Origin: Manis javanica
Taxonomy: Eukaryota; Chordata; Mammalia; Pholidota; Manidae
Length of the DNA stretch: 64,000 nt
Assembly (NCBI RefSeq): GCF_040802235.1
Contig: NC_133156.1
Coordinates: forward strand, 24,385,343-24,449,342
Direction: 5' to 3'
Below are positions 24,185 to 36,260 of the stretch, in pieces. Numbering within the stretch: position 1 is the stretch's first letter; every line of letters starts with the position of its first letter. Under the pieces are notes generated by a model. The model saw only the letters and a program-made list of their open reading frames with translations. It was not told the DNA's origin and did not search any database. A program made the translations under genes and the position numbers.

Positions 24185-24935
24185 CAGATATCACCCCCCA
24201 GGCCTCACACCGCAGGTCCCTCACTGCAGACCGCACACCGCAGGCCTCTTGATCTGACTGCACGCACCTCAATGCAGGCCTCCCACTCTCACCACAGGCC
24301 CCTTCCTGCAGACCTCACACCACAGGCCCCTGACTGCAGACTTCACACCGCAGGGCCCTCACTAAAGAACTCAGATGTCAGGCGCTTTTTTCTCATCGCA
24401 GGCACCTCTGTATAGACCTCACACCACTGCTCCTCATTGTCACCGCAGGCCCCTCCCTGCAGACCTCAGAACTCAGGCCCTTCATTCTCACCACAGGCTC
24501 CTCTCTACACCTCACACTGCAGGCCCCGCACTGCAGACCTCACACCGCAGGCCCCTCAATGAAGGCTCGTCAATATCACCGCAGTCCATTGACTACAGAC
24601 ATCACACCATAGGTTCCTCACTGTCACTGCAGGCCCCTCACTACAGACCTCACACCACAGGCCTCTCACACTCAGCACAGGCCCCTCACTGCAGGCGCAT
24701 CACCCTCACCACAGACCCCTCAGTATAGACTTGACACGGCAGGCCCCTCACCCTCACTGCAGACCTCACCCCTCAGGCCCCTCACTACGTATCTTACACC
24801 GCAGGACCCTCGCACTTACCATGGGCACCTAACTGCAGGCCCCTCACTGTGGGCCCATCACACTCACCACCGGCCCCTCACTATGGGCCTGTCACTCTCA
24901 CCGCAGGCCTCTCCCTGAAGGCCCTCACTCGCCCC
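24185..24935 (+). repeat. Degenerate minisatellite, about 28-bp unit
   Basis: About 750 bases are built from variants of the pair 'cccctcactgcagacctc' + 'acaccgcagg'; shorter units with 'ctctcaccgcaggcccctc' are mixed in. Units vary in length (about 22-30 bp) and sequence, so the array is not fresh. The repeated AGPSL/HHRPLPADL peptide of its open frames is a by-product. Confidence 0.93.
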
Positions 24936-24954
24936 ACAGGCCCTTGGTTCTCAC

Positions 24955-25488
24955 AGGGGGATTGCCGGTGGTTCCCAGTGCTGGATTTAAAGCATGCGTT
25001 CTTTTGCATTCTTTTGAAGGAGAAGGACCAGCTGTTGCTTGCCTCTGAACAGCAAGATCATGACACTAAAGTTACTGCTCAGCACTGTTGGACTGGACTG
25101 CCCCAGGGTTTACGAGCTCTCCCATTTAGTTCAGTGAAATCTTCACAAAAGACATGAGAATTTCACTGTTAAATGGGGGCATTCTTTTGCAATATGTGGA
25201 TGATCTGCTCCTAGCAAGCCCCGATGTTGAACATTGTTTGGCTAATGCTATTTTAGTTTAAAATCATTTGGCCACGTGTGGGAAGGCATCACTCCATGAG
25301 GCTCAAATTTGTAAACAGCAAGTGACTTACTTCGGTTTCCAATTGAGTCAAGGGATCTGGAACCTTATGACAGACTGGAAATAAGTCATATTAAATCTTA
25401 GAGTCTCTGGAAATACATAGAATCTAAGGGGATTCCTTGGAATGGCCAGTTTTTGTCATATCTGCATCCCTAATTTTGGACTTGCTTT
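24955..25488 (+). mobile_element. Endogenous retrovirus pol remnant, RT region
   Basis: Gammaretrovirus-type reverse-transcriptase wording is visible: a VLDLKHAF motif near 24978-25001, GLPQG near 25097 and the catalytic YVDD at about 25193-25204. Stops and frame changes break the reading frame, so this is an inactive old copy. No gag or 5' LTR is recognisable upstream, where the minisatellite lies. A minus-strand L1 interrupts it at 25489. Confidence 0.85.
25478..25488. repeat. Target-site duplication, left copy
   Basis: The word ggacttgcttt occurs here and again at 31409-31419, exactly bracketing the full-length L1. Confidence 0.88.
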
Positions 25489-28400
25489 TTTTTAAAATTT
25501 TTTGTTAAGGTATGATTGATATACACTCTTATGAAGGTTTCATATGAAAAAACAATATGGTTACTAATTTACCCATATTATCAAGTCCCCACCCATACCC
25601 CAATGCAGTCACTGTCCATCAGTGCAGCAAGTTGCCAGAGATCCACTATGTCCCTTCTCTGTGCTACACTGTTCTCCCCGTGATCCCCCACACTATGTGT
25701 ACTAAACACAATACCCCTTAGTCCCCTTCTCCCTCCCTCCCCACCCACCCTCCAACACCCCTCCCCTTTGGTAACCACTAGTCCCTTCTTTGAGTCTGCT
25801 GCCATTTTGTTCCTTCAGTTTTGCTTCATTGTTATAATCCACAAATGAGGAAAATCATTTGGCATTTGTCTTTCTACGACTGCCTTATTTCACTTAGCAT
25901 AATGGCCTCCAGCTCCATCCATGTTGTTGCAAATGGTAGGATTTGCTTCTTTCTTATGGCTGAATAGTATTCCCTTGTGTATATGTACCACATCTTCTTT
26001 ATCCATTCATCTACAGATGGACACTTAGGTTGCTTCCATATCTTGGCTATTGTAAAAAGTGCTGCAGTAAACATAGGGGTGCATATGTCTTTTTGAGTCT
26101 GAGAACATGTATTCTTTGGGTATATTCCAAGGACTGGGATTCTGGGGTCAAATGGTATTTATTTTGAGTTTTTTGAGGAACCTCCACATTGCTTTCCACA
26201 ATGGTTGAACTAACTTACATTCCCACCAGCAGTGTAGGAAGGTTCCCCTTTCTCCGCATCCTCGCCAGCATTTGTTGTTCTTAGTCTTTTCGATGCTGGC
26301 CATCCTTACTGGTGTGAGGTGATATCTCATTGTGGTTCTAATTTGCATTTCCCTTATGATTAGTGGTGTGGAGCATCTTTTCATGTGTCTGTTGGCCATC
26401 CGAATTTCTTCTTTGCAGAACGGTCTTTTCATATCCTCTGCCCATTTGTTAATCAGGTTATTTGCTTTTTGGGTGTTGAGGTCTGTAAGTTCTTTATATA
26501 TTTTGGATGTTCACCCCTTGTCAGATATGTCATTTACAAATATATTCTCCCATACTGTAGGATGCCTTTTGTTTTGTTGATGATGTCCTTTGCTGTACAA
26601 AAACTTTTTAGTTTGATGTAGTCCTATGAGTTCATTTTTGCTTTTGTTTCCCTTTCTCAAGGAGATGGGTTCAGGAAGAAGTTGCTCATGCTTATATTCA
26701 GGAGATGTTTGCCTATGTTGTCTTCTAAGAGTTTTATGGTTTCATGACTTATATTCAAGTCTTTAATCCATTTTGAGGTTGCTTTTGTGTGTGGGTTTAA
26801 ACAATAATGCAGTTTCATTCTCTTGCATGTAGCTGTCCAGTTTTGCCAACACCAGCTGTTGAAGAGGCCATCATTTCCCCATTGTATGTCCATGGTTCCT
26901 TTAACATATATTAATTGACCATATATGGTTGGGTTTATACCAGGGCTCTCTAGTCTGTTCCATTGGTCTATGGGTCTGTTCTTATGCCAGTACCAAATTG
27001 TCTTGATTACTGTGGCTTTGTAGTAGAGCTTGAAGTTGGGGAGCATAATTCCCCCTGCTTTATTCTTCCTTCTCAGGATTGCTTTGGCTGTTTGAGGTCT
27101 TTTGTGGTTCCATATGAATTTTAGGACAATTTTCACTAGTTTGTTGGAGAATGCTGTTGGTATTTTGATAGGAATTGCATTGAATCTTTAGATTGCTTTA
27201 GGATGGATGGCCATTTTGACAATATTAATTCTCCCTATCCATGAGCACGGGATGTGTTTCCATTTATTGGTATCTTCTTTAATTTCTCTCATGAGTGTCT
27301 TGTAGTTTTCAGAGTGTAGGTCTTTCACTTCCTTGGTTAGGTTTATTCCTAGGTATTTTATTCTTTTTGATGCAGTTGTGAATGGAATTGTTTCCTGATT
27401 TCTCTCTCTGCCAGTTCATTGTTAGTGTATAGGAATGCCGCAGATTTCTGTGTATTAATTTTGGATCCTGCAACTTTGCTGAATTCAGATATTAGTTCTA
27501 GTAGTTTTGTAGTGGATTCTTTAGGGTTTTTTATGTACAATATGCCATCTGCAAATAGTGACAGTTTGACTGCTTTTACCAGTCTGGATGCCTTTTATTT
27601 CTTTGTGTTGTCTGATTGCTGTGGCTAGGACCTCTAGTACTATGTTGAATCGAAGTGGGAAGGGTGGGCATCCTTGTCTTGTTCCTGATCTTAAAGGAAA
27701 AGCTTTCAGCTTCTCACTGTTAAGTATGATGTTAGCTGTGGGTTTATCATATATGGCCTTTATTATGTTGAGGTACTTGCCCTCTACACCCATTTTATTG
27801 AGGGTTTTTGTCATGAATGGATATTGAATATTGTCAAATGCTTTTTCAACATCTATGGAGATGATTATGTGGTTTTTATACTTCTTTTTGTTGATGTGGT
27901 AGATGATGTTGATGGATTTTCAAATGTTGTACCATCCTTGCATCCCCAGCATAAATCCTATTTGATCATGATGGACGATCTTTTTGATGTATTTTTTAAT
28001 TTGGTTTGCTAATGTTTTGTTGAGTATTTTTGCATCTATGTTCATCAGGGATATTGGTCTGTAATTTTCTTTTTCTGTGGTCTCTTTGACAGGTTTTGGT
28101 ATTAGAGTGATGCTAGCCTCATAGAATGAGTTTGGAAGTATTCCCTCCTCTCCTATTTTTTGGAAAACTTTAAGGAGAATGGGTATTAGGTCTTCACTAA
28201 ATGTTTGATAAAATTCAGCGGTGAAGCCATTTGGTCCAGGAGTTTTGTTCTTAGGTAGGTTTTTGATTACCTGTTCAATTTCATTGCTCATAATTAGTCT
28301 GTTCAGATTTTCTGTTTCTTCCTGGGTCAGCCTTGGAAGGTTGTATTTTTCTAGAAAGTTGTCCATTTCTTCTAGGTTATCCAGTTTGTTAGCATATAAT

Positions 28401-31400
28401 TTTTCATAGTATTCTCTAATAATTCTTTGTATTTCTGTGGTGTCCGTAGTGATTTTTCCATTCTCATTTCTGATTCTGTTTATGTGAGTAGACTCTCTTT
28501 TTTTCTTGATAAGCCTGGCTAGTAGTTTATCTATTTTCTTTATTTTCTCAAAGAACCAGCTCTTGCTTTCATTGATTCTTTCTATTGTTTTATTCTTCTC
28601 AATTTGATGTATTTCTGCTCTAATCTTTATTATGTCCCTCCTTCTACTGACTTTGGGCCTCATTTGTTTTTCTTTTTCTAGTTTCATTAATTGTGAGTTT
28701 AGACTGCTTATATGGGATAGTTCTTCTTTTTTGAGGTAGGCCTGTATTGCAATATAGTTTCCTCTTAGCACATCCTTGGCTGCATCCCATAGATTTTTGT
28801 GGTGTTGAATGATTGTTGTCATTTGTCTCCATATATTGCTTGATCTCTGTTTTTATTTGGTTATTGATCTGCTGGTTATTTAGGAGCATGTTGTGAAGCC
28901 TCCATATGTTTGTGGGATTTTTCATTTTCTTTGCGTAATTTTATTTCTAGTTTCATACCTTTGTGATCTGAGAAACTGGTTGGTACAATTTCAATACTTT
29001 TGAATTTACTGAGGCTCTTTTTGTGGCCTAGTATATGATCTATTCTTGAATATGTTCCATGTGCACTTGAGAAGAATGTGTATTCTGTTGCTTTTGGGTG
29101 TAGAGTTCTGTAGTTGTCTGTTAGGTCCATCTATTCTATTGTGTTGTTCAGTGCCTCTGTCTCCTTACTTATATTCTATCTGGTTGATCTGTCCTTCAGA
29201 GTGAGTGGAGTGTTGAAGTCTTCTAAGATGAATGCATTGCATTCTATTTTGCCTTTTTAATTCTGTTAGTATTTGTTTCACATATGTGGGAGCTCCTGTG
29301 TCGGAAGCATAGATATTTAAAATGGTTATATCTTCTTGTTGGATTGCCCTCTTTATCATTACGTAATGTCCTTCTTTATCTCTTATTACTTTCTTTGTTT
29401 TGAAGTCTATTTTATCTGATACAAGTACTGTAGCTCCTGCTTTTTTCTCTCTGTTAGTTGCATGAAGTATCTTTTTCCATCCCTTCACTTTTAGTCTGTA
29501 CATGTCTTTGGGTTTAAAGTGAGTGTTTCTCTCACTGCCTCTGTCTTTTGATTGGTGCATTCAGTCCATTTACATTTAGGATGATTATCAATAGGTATGT
29601 ACTTATTGCCATTGCAGGCTTTAGATTTGTAGTTATCAAAGGTTCAAGGTTAATTTCCTTACTGTCTAAGAGTCTACCTTAACTCACTTAATATGCTGTT
29701 ATAAACACAGTCTAAAGGTTCTTTTCTTTTTCTCCTCCTTTCTCTTCCTCCTCCATTCTTTATATATTAGTTATCATATTCTGTATTCTTTGTCTATCTC
29801 TTGATTGGCTTTGGGGATAATTAATTTAATTTTATGTTTGCTTAGTAATTAGCTGTTCTACTTTATTTACTGTAGTTTTATTACCTCTGATGATAGCTAA
29901 TAAACCTTAGGAACACTTCCATCTATAGCAGTCCCTGTAAAAATACACTGTAGAGATGGTTTGTGGGAGGTAAATGCTCTGAGCTTTTGCTCTCTGGAAA
30001 TTGTTTAATGCCTCCTTCAAATTTAAATGATAATCTTGCCAGATAAAGTAATCTTGGTTCCAGGGCCTTCTGCTTCCTTGCATTAAATACATCATGCCAC
30101 TCCCTTCTGGCCTGTAAGGTTTCTGCTGAGAAGTCTCATATTAGCCTGATGGGCTTTCCTTTGTATGTGATCTTATTTTGCTCTCTGGCTACTTTTAATA
30201 GTCTGTCTTTATCCTTCATCTTTGCCAATTTTATTACTATATGTCTTGGTGCTGTCTTCCGTGGGCCCCTTGTGTTGGGAGATCTGTGCATCTCCATGGC
30301 CTGAGAGACTATCTCCTTTCCCAGATTGGGGAAGTTTTCAGCGACTACCTCCTCAAAGACACTTTCTATCCCTTTCTCTCTCTTCTTCTTCTACTGGTAT
30401 CCCTATAATGCAAATATTGTTCTGTTTGGATTGGTCACACAGTTCTCTCAATATTCTTTCATTCTTAGAGATTCTTTTTTCTCTCTGTGCCTCAGCTTCT
30501 TTGTATTCCTCTTCTCTAGTTTCTATTTCATTTATTGTCTCCTCCACCGTATGCAACCTGCTTTTAATACCCTCAATCATGCTCTTCGACAATTGGATGT
30601 CCGACCAGAATTAATTGCTGAGTTCTTAAATATCTTTCCTCCGTTCGCATGTTGATGATTTTTATTTTGAACTCCCTTTCAGAAGAGTCATAAGGTCTAT
30701 GTTATTTAAATCTTTCTCAGGGGTTATATTAATTTTACTCTGAACCAGGTTCCTTTGGCGTTTTTATATTTGTATGTGGAGCCCTCTAGTGTCCAAAAGC
30801 TCTACTCTGGAGCTGCTCAGCCCCTGAATCAATGTCGGGGGTCGCAGGGGAGCGGTATTGGTGCCTGGGGTGAGGAAAGAGCTGTTTCCTGCTTCCCAGC
30901 TGCTGTGCCTGTCTCCACTGCCTGAACCAGTGGGCCAGGCACACAGGTATAAGCTTTTGTCCAAGAGCAGCCGGATACGGATTCCTGCTTTCCACAAGCG
31001 ACTGGAGTCTCAGTTTCTCCAGGAATTCTGCCTGTATTAGCTTTCCAACCCCGTAATCACGCGAGTATCATGAAAACAGCATGAAATGTAGGTCTGTGCT
31101 CCCAGAGCAGATCTCCAGAGCTAGGTATTCAGCAGTCCCAGACCTTCCACTCCCTCCCTGCTGCATTTCTCTTCCTTCCACTAGTGAGCTGGGGTGGGGG
31201 AAGGGCTCAGGTCCCATGGAGCCACAGCTCTGGTATGTTACCCTGTCCCGTGAGGACTGCTCTTCTCTCCAGGTGTGTGCAGTCTGGCGCCGTCCTCTTT
31301 CCTGTTGCTCTCTCAGGATTAGTTGCACCAACTATGTTTTCTAATTTAGTACGGTTTTAGGAGGAAGCCTCTGTTTCTCCTCTCACGCTGCCATCTTTAA

Positions 31401-31408
31401 TCCACTCT
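25489..31408 (-). mobile_element. Full-length (5.9 kb) L1 inserted into the retrovirus
   Basis: The element starts with its T-rich 3' end at 25489 and reads through the 3' UTR, ORF2 (C-terminus about 25874-26432, RT core about 27521-28822, endonuclease about 28876-29560), ORF1 pieces (about 29907-30592) and a GC-rich 5' UTR ending in '...ccatctttaatccactct' at 31408. The longest open ORF2 piece is 300 codons (27920-28822). Frameshifts elsewhere, including in the region expected to hold the RT catalytic aspartates, make it inactive. An exact 11-bp target-site duplication flanks it. Confidence 0.95.
27920..28822 (-). pseudogene. L1 ORF2 reverse-transcriptase segment, open for 300 codons
   Basis: This is the longest surviving piece of ORF2 in the window. 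It runs from the linker after the endonuclease into the RT fingers, with [13 protein letters not shown], the LIPKP stretch, NYRPISLMN and HHDQIGFM. In intact L1, ORF2p nicks DNA and reverse-transcribes the element RNA. Here the frame is lost before the catalytic site downstream. Confidence 0.88.
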
Positions 31409-31419
31409 GGACTTGCTTT
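31409..31419. repeat. Target-site duplication, right copy
   Basis: This copy is identical to 25478-25488 and marks the 5' end of the L1 insertion. Confidence 0.88.
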
Positions 31420-33000
31420 AAAACCTGTATATGAAACTTTAAACAGCTCAAATGTGGAGGCTCTGATTTGGTCAACAGAAAGTCAAAAGACATTCAAAAC
31501 TCCTCAACCAAACCTAATGACAGCCCCTGCTTTGGGTCTACCTGACCTTAAAAACGAATTTAAACTCTCTGTGCATGAGAAACGGTGAATTGGATGAGCA
31601 GTGCTGATACCAGTGCTGGGCGATGTACCACGATTGGTAGCATATCTGTCCAAACACATGGACACACTGTGAGGGGATGGCCTCACTGTCCAAGAGCAGT
31701 CGCTACCCCTGTGACTTACTGCAGGGGGCAAAATAGCTCACTTTGGGTCAGCATAGTGTCGCCGTGCTCCACATCAGGTCCTGACCTTGAACAAGGAGGA
31801 GGCTACTGGCTGACAGTAGGGCAGCTGGGGAAATAGCAGGCCATCTTTCTTGACAACCCCAAGGAGAAGTTGAACACTGTGTCTACTCTAAACCCTGCCA
31901 GTCTATTGCCTGCCCAAGGAAAGTAACCATATGGCCTGACTGTTTGGACATTTTAGAGACTGTCAACTGGCCCTTGCCGAAACGAAATTCGGACCTGTTT
32001 ACCGATGGAAGCAGCATCCTGGAAAATGGACACCAAAAGGTTGGAGAGGTGGTGGTCACAGCAGAGCAGGAGACAGAGTCAGCGGTGCTGCCATCTAGAG
32101 CCTCAGCTCAGAAGACAGAGCAGACCGCCCTGACTGGAGCCCTCCAGTTGTCTAGTGGATTGAATTTATGTAGACTCTATGTATGTGTTCATGATGGTGC
32201 ATACCCGAGGGAGCAATGTAGGAAGAAAGTTGTTAACAGTAGGAAGTAAGAACAAAAACTATGCACCTGAAATACTCGCCTTGTTGCAGGCAGTGGCTGA
32301 GGCTGAGCAGGTGGCCATCATGCACTGTCCAGGGCACCTACAACTGGGGAGCTCTGTGGCCTGAGGAGACTAGGCAGCATTTAAAGCTGCACAGGCAGAA
32401 GCCAAAGGGGACTCCTTTTAAGGAGCCCTGCTACCTTAGTGAGGTTTGGACAGATTCAAACCTCATACAGAACAAGAGTGGGGTTTTGATCAGTGGGATG
32501 AAAATTCTACATGGACGTTGAACTCCCAAGGACTACCATTGCTGCCAGAAGCCTTTGTCACACCCATAATGAGACAGTCACAGAACAGTGTTCATTATGG
32601 GTGAGATGCCCTGATGGACTTAGTAACCCCATGTATGAGAGGGCCTTACTTTTAAAAGACTGTGCAACAACTTACTCAAAATTGACAGTTATGTGTCCAC
32701 AATAACCCTAATGTTGAGAGACCCCCATTGGAAAAGGGGGTACAACATATGGGACATGGTCCTTTGGAAGACTGGCAAATGGACTTCACCCAGATGCTGA
32801 AGACTACCGGGAGCTTCAGACCTGCTAGTGTTGGTCGATACATTTTCAGGCTGGGTTGAAGCTTCTCCTGCAAGAATGGAGAAAGCCGCTGAGGTGGTGC
32901 AAGCCCTCCTCAAGGAAGTAAACCCCAGGTATGGGCTCCCAGATTCTGGCTTCAACCACCCATCAGACTGACTGTTAGATATGCCTCCCAAGAGCCAGTT
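31409..33000 (+). mobile_element. Endogenous retrovirus pol remnant, RT end, RNase H and integrase
   Basis: This continues the pol region interrupted at 25488. An RT connection segment contains APALGLPDL near 31530-31556. An RNase H segment at about 31975-32350 holds LFTDGSS and HCPGH motifs. An integrase segment at about 32690-32940 shows MDFTQ and the following DTF core residues. Many stops and frame changes separate these pieces. Type is gammaretrovirus-like (class I ERV) by motif order. No env or 3' LTR is recognisable downstream. Only motifs are described here. Confidence 0.82.
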
Positions 33001-36000
33001 CTGCAGTGGGGTGCAGTGATCCTTTAGAGCATCTGGTATGAGTTTCTCTGCAGCTCCTGAAGGCACTGGTGTTCTCATGTTTTGCATGTACCCTCATGTC
33101 TTAAGTGGAAATAGCTAATTCCCCAGGGAACACATGAGTAATTTATCTTGTTTCACTGCACCTTTGATTACAGAACTTGCCCCAGTCTGTTTTAAGGGAG
33201 AATGGGTATTTCTGCTCCTAAAGCTTCCCACCTGGATCTACCTGAGCTTAGAAGTCTGTTTATGGGTTCTCAAAACAGTGTCCCATTTCCGGTCCCCAAA
33301 TCATATCACATTCATGACCTGGTGTCTTCCTAAGTTCTGCGAATTCACTGGCTGGCACCTTGGGGCAACGGCATCATCTTTGATAACAACTGGTGCGTGC
33401 CTTCCATTTTAAAAGCCCTGATCTTCTCCCTGATTCAGCAGAAAGTACCAGAAGAACTTGGCCATCCACATTCCCAGGAAAATGTAAGGTGAAATTAACA
33501 GGGATAACAGAGGAAAACTGAATGAAATCTCTGGGTTCAGAATTTAATAGTAACTTGAAAAGGAGCTCAAGAAGCCCCCAGAAACTTTGTGACCACTAAG
33601 AGGGGTCGGGTTCTCTTTGTTCTCCCTGTTTGCTATGTCTCGGGGTCAGAGGCATTGCAGAAAGTTGTATTGGCAGAACCCAAGCCATCCTGCCCCAGGG
33701 CACTGAGGAGGAGCCACTGAGAAACAAAAAGCAGTTGAACTGGTACAAGAAAATCTGCTTTGATCTCCTCCAGTGGCTGCCTTGTGTGTCTATGAACACC
33801 ACAGCCTCTCTCCCACGATGCCCTGTTAGATGCCGTACGTACTTGTGCTGCAGGAGGACAGTGGTTCTTAAGGCACAAGCCTGCCACTCTGTCATTTGCT
33901 GGCAAATTAATTCCTTTCCTTTTCTCAAATCCTTGCCATTGTGATTTGTGAATTGACTTTGGTGACAAGGACCAGTTTTCAGTAACACTGAGAAGGTCTG
34001 AGAGGGTCCCTGTGAGGGTGTCTGGTTCTGTGAGGATCTCTTTAAGGGTCATTCAGTGTGTGGGAGGGTCTGTGAGGCTCTCTGTGGGGGTCTCCATTGC
34101 AGACCTTAGCACGGTCATGGCAGAAGGGCACAGGGGCTTGTCTGCCCTGTTTCCTGCTGTCCCTTCAGCCCCCGTGTGTGGCACTTATACTGCAAGGGTG
34201 TCAGTCCCCTATGCTCCCATTCCCAGGACTCACCTCTAGGGGCCTGTGAGAGGACGCAGCTGTCCTGTGCCTTGGGGTCCCTGCTGTGCCTCTCACCTGA
34301 CCCGAGGTGGGTCTCTCTCTCCCTGGGGTCCCAGTCCCACAGGCCCTGGCTGGGCTCTCATGGGGGGCCCCTGGAGGAGCCAGGGAGCTGCACGCAGAGG
34401 CAGGACCCAGCTCCAGGGAACAGTGCAGCACCAGCATCTGCACCCATTTGACTCCTCCGCCCCGGCCCACATGCGGGTCGGGGGGTCTTGACAGGCATGG
34501 GGCAGGGTCGTTCCATGGTCCCTGCAGCTGGCCCACTGCACATCTGCATGTAGCTCAAAGTTGGCATCACTCCAGCTTTCCCATGGGGACTGCAGTGGAG
34601 GGGTGTAGGCTGGAGCACAGCACACAGGGGCCATCCTGGACTGCACCCTCATTCTGAGCAGGTCACTTTCAGCCTGTTGTGTGACAGACCCTGTGTGATG
34701 GCCTCTTCCCCCTCCAGGCCCTGGGCTGGGCAGTGCTGGAAGCCATGTGAGCATTACTGTGGGACCCCAGGCCCATCCCTCGCCCTTTAATGTCCCCTGG
34801 AAGCCTTCCTTGAGCCACATGTGGAAGTAAGATCAGAGACCTTGAGTCAGTCCTGAGGTCCCCAGCCCTGTTCTGGTTTATTTAATATATCTTGGGAAAG
34901 TCAAGCTTCCCCACCTGTGGGAGCCCGGCCCTCTGTCAAAGGTCCACGTGGCAGCTCTTGGGCTTCATGGGCTGGTGTGTGTGGAGACCCCGGGTGGGCC
35001 ACCATGCAGGAGCCATGGGCCCCCAGCTGCTTCTCCCCTCTGGGGATGGTGGTGGGTCTCCAGAGGTCCTCGGTCCCTGCACGTTTTGGGGTTGCACTGT
35101 GCTATTTTGCCACCTTCTTCCCCTCTCCCCCCTAGGTTCAGGGTCCACCTTCAGATGGTGAGTGCGCACAAGCCACAGCCTTGATCCCTGATTCCCCAGA
35201 AGGAAGGTGTGGACCGGCCCTCAGCGCCTCTGTGCACCCCGCCCACACACCCTCAGCACTAAGAGTGCATCTTCTTTCTGCTGCTTCTGAGTGGGAGAAA
35301 GGTGGAGTGAGGGGGACGCTGAGCTACAGGGACCCCGGCCCACCACAACCCCGGCTTCATCAGAACAGAAGGGGCTGCTGGGGTAGGCATCACCTAGTCC
35401 CCACCAAGAACTCTGGATGGGGAAGGTTTCCTCCACCTCTGCTCTCAGGCAACCACTTCCCAGGACACTGATGGGAACTTGTCAGACACTTTCTGGAGCC
35501 AGAGGGGAATTTCAGCTTCTGTAAACTTCTCTCTCACAGCTGCGCAAGTTCAAGGTACAGAGCAAGCAGTGGGGCTGGCCGAGCCAGATCATGGGGTTGG
35601 GGGGCACCTTACAGGTTTTCCTTATCTTGACAAGTCCAGGATGCTTTTGTTTGTTTTGTAATGAGGCTCTCATGGAAACCTAAGGTGCACCGAGGGCAAG
35701 GGGTGCGGGTGGGCATGCCACACCACAGGCATCCTCAACCTCCCTTTCCATCTCTCAGGAAGCCATGGTGGGTATGTGGGAAGAGCAGACCCTGACTCCT
35801 TTCCTTCCCCCAGCAGGACACAGACAGAAGCCACCACCTCTCATGAGAAAAAAGCATGTATTTTGGGAAACGATGGAAGTTGAGGTAGGAAGAATCCATC
35901 AGCAACTAGAGGATGTACTGACATGAGAAAAAACAGTTTCTCTTTGCACTGTATGGATCTTTTCTGAAGAAAACTTGTCCTACCAGGAAACATGTGTGAA

Positions 36001-36037
36001 TCATGCTCTAGCTGAATAGGTGACACATATTTCTGAA
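33001..36037. other. Non-coding GC-rich stretch between the ERV and SPATA31
   Basis: A degenerate TCTGTGAGGGTC-type repeat occupies about 33990-34110. 34.2-35.5 kb is GC-rich and open in several frames on both strands, which is expected of GC-rich DNA and not evidence for a gene. No env, LTR or exon set could be identified. Confidence 0.35.
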
Positions 36038-36040
36038 TCA

Positions 36041-36260
36041 CTTGCTGCCTCGGGCGGTAGTGGGTACAGGCTGAGGCACCTGCCGCCTTTGGCCCATGCT
36101 GGCTGTGCCTGCTGGGCACCCCACCTCGCGGGGTGGGAAGGCCTCATTGCTATCTTGGTCTCTGGCCCCCTTGCTCTTGCCAGGACTGCTGTGGCCCTTT
36201 AGGGCGGCTGGGTGATTGCAGGCTTTATCTCCTATCACTCTCCCTTGCTCTTCAAGGAGA
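36041..36260 (-). pseudogene. SPATA31: SPATA31 C-terminal tail, out of frame
   Basis: This segment lies beyond the stop of the large SPATA31 frame. It is open in another frame and resembles the C-terminal tail of SPATA31 proteins: an EEQGRV start, then an AALKGHSSPGKSKGARDQDS stretch. Two indels separate it from the main frame, one near 36388-36394 and one near 36255-36270. It therefore cannot be part of the protein unless those indels are assembly errors. Confidence 0.6.

Noticed and set aside
24143..24728. Tandem array at 24.2-24.9 kb as a CRISPR array or repeat protein gene
   Set aside because: Units are contiguous without unique spacers, vary in length, and lie in mammalian DNA. Open frames are short and end within the array.
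33001..33600. Retroviral env or 3' LTR downstream of the integrase remnant
   Set aside because: No env landmarks or LTR wording could be recognised; similarity fades near 33.0 kb.
34176..35471. Cluster of overlapping open frames as a small gene
   Set aside because: The stretch is GC-rich and open in many frames at once. No family resemblance, no start context and no splice pattern were found.
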